From Pseudogemmobacter bohemicus (lineage in GTDB: Bacteria; Pseudomonadota; Alphaproteobacteria; Rhodobacterales; Rhodobacteraceae), in assembly GCF_003290025.1 (NCBI RefSeq), contig NZ_QNHG01000003.1, forward strand, positions 56,761 to 120,760: a DNA stretch of 64,000 nucleotides, given 5' to 3'. Every line of letters begins with the position of its first letter. Position 1 is the stretch's first letter. Positions 63,403 through 64,000 of the stretch are shown here, one piece after another. The notes below the pieces were generated by a model. It made no database searches and was not told where the DNA came from. It worked only from the letters and a program-made list of their open reading frames with translations. The position numbers and the translations under genes are program-made.

Positions 63403-64000
63403 ATGCTCCGCATCCTGGTCATCGCATTTATGGTTGGGCTGGCTGCGGTGACGGGCGCGAAGGATGCGCGCGCCGAGATGGTCGATTTCGAATCGCTTTC
63501 CGGCTGGCGCGAGGGTGGCCAGCTGGAGGCACTCGATGCCTTCCTCGTCACCTGCGACCAGCTTGATGCGCCTTACTGGCGGCCGGTCTGCAAGCTGGCC
63601 CGCGATGTCCCCAAAGACGATGCCTCGGCGCGGGCCTTTTTCGAACTGCTGTTCCGCCCGGTGATCATCGGCAAACCGCCCGCGCTGTTCACCGGCTATT
63701 ACGAGCCGGAGCTGAATGGCTCGCCGGTCCGCACCCCCACCTATGCCTGGCCGCTTTACCGCCGGCCGCCCGAACTGAAGGATGGCATGGTCTATTTCAG
63801 CCGTGCCGAGATCGAGGACGGCGCGCTTCGTGGTCGCGGGCTGGAGATCGCCTGGATCGACGATCCGGTCGAGGTGTTCTTTCTGCATATCCAGGGCTCG
63901 GGCCGGGTGAAGATGACCGATGGTTCGGTGATCCGGCTGGGTTACGCGGGCAGGAACGGTCATGGTTATCGCTCGGTCGGGCAAGAGATGGTGCGGCGCG
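63403..64000 (+). CDS. mltA: Murein transglycosylase A, 5' part
   Basis: About 199 codons before the window ends. A signal peptide (MLRILVIAFMVGLAAVTGAKDARA) is followed by LFTGYYEPELNGSPVRTPTYAWPLYRRP and DDPVEVFFLHIQGSGRVKM, the MltA domain motifs, then YAGRNGHGYRSVG. It cuts peptidoglycan to 1,6-anhydro muropeptides. The 3D domain with the catalytic Asp lies beyond the window. Confidence 0.95.
   Translation, partial: MLRILVIAFMVGLAAVTGAKDARAEMVDFESLSGWREGGQLEALDAFLVTCDQLDAPYWRPVCKLARDVPKDDASARAFFELLFRPVIIGKPPALFTGYYEPELNGSPVRTPTYAWPLYRRPPELKDGMVYFSRAEIEDGALRGRGLEIAWIDDPVEVFFLHIQGSGRVKMTDGSVIRLGYAGRNGHGYRSVGQEMVRR

Overview
The window comes from an alphaproteobacterium, almost certainly a member of the Rhodobacteraceae (Paracoccus/Rhodobacter type). 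It is GC-rich, and its right third carries a typical core gene set: proline iminopeptidase, ubiG, leuC and leuD with an HdeD-like gene between them, rsfS-rlmH, secB, fxsA, a Tim44-like protein and the start of mltA. It also carries an alphaproteobacterial SOS box of the GAAC-N7-GAAC type in front of imuA-imuB-dnaE2.

Bases 1 to about 47,650 are accessory DNA, a mosaic of defence genes and mobile-element debris. From left to right: (i) an overlapping operon (7886 to 234, minus strand) with a FitAB-type toxin-antitoxin pair, an MmeI/YeeA-type adenine methyltransferase, a HEPN-like protein, a small protein, a helicase and a GIY-YIG nuclease; (ii) a phage-type replication module (11766 to 8006) with a lambda-O-like initiator that contains iteron-like repeats, a VRR-NUC nuclease and a cytosine methyltransferase; (iii) a WYL regulator and fragments of a serine recombinase and a phage tail protein; (iv) a serine recombinase/ParB-like pair and a ParDE pair; (v) conjugation (traG) debris; (vi) the SOS-controlled imuA-imuB-dnaE2 mutasome; (vii) an RTX-like repetitive protein gene with a 13-copy hexanucleotide repeat and an apparent frameshift; (viii) a roughly 380-bp inverted duplication flanking Mu-like phage genes.

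Bases 31.7 to 43.2 kb form a dense defence island: HerA plus DUF4297 nuclease; a Septu-like ATPase/HNH pair whose HNH gene is cut by an intact IS1111-type element; an orphan class III cyclase-like protein; and a NotI-like restriction-modification pair. A MITE and three copies of a dispersed intergenic repeat lie among them. The island ends at an N-terminally truncated tyrosine integrase beside tRNA-Ser(GCU).

Between that tRNA and the core lies a 2.9-kb element bounded by 42-bp near-perfect inverted repeats (5'-TG...CA-3'). It looks like an internally deleted Mu-like transposable phage: ParB-like gene, 5' part of the transposase gene, then the 3' part of a dam gene. In the core, a putative bile-acid:sodium symporter gene is destroyed by a frameshifted IS1182-type element (51.6 to 53.2 kb).

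The best candidates for new biology are the toxin-antitoxin/methylase/HEPN-like/helicase/GIY-YIG operon, the orphan cyclase and the structure of the Mu-like deletion derivative.
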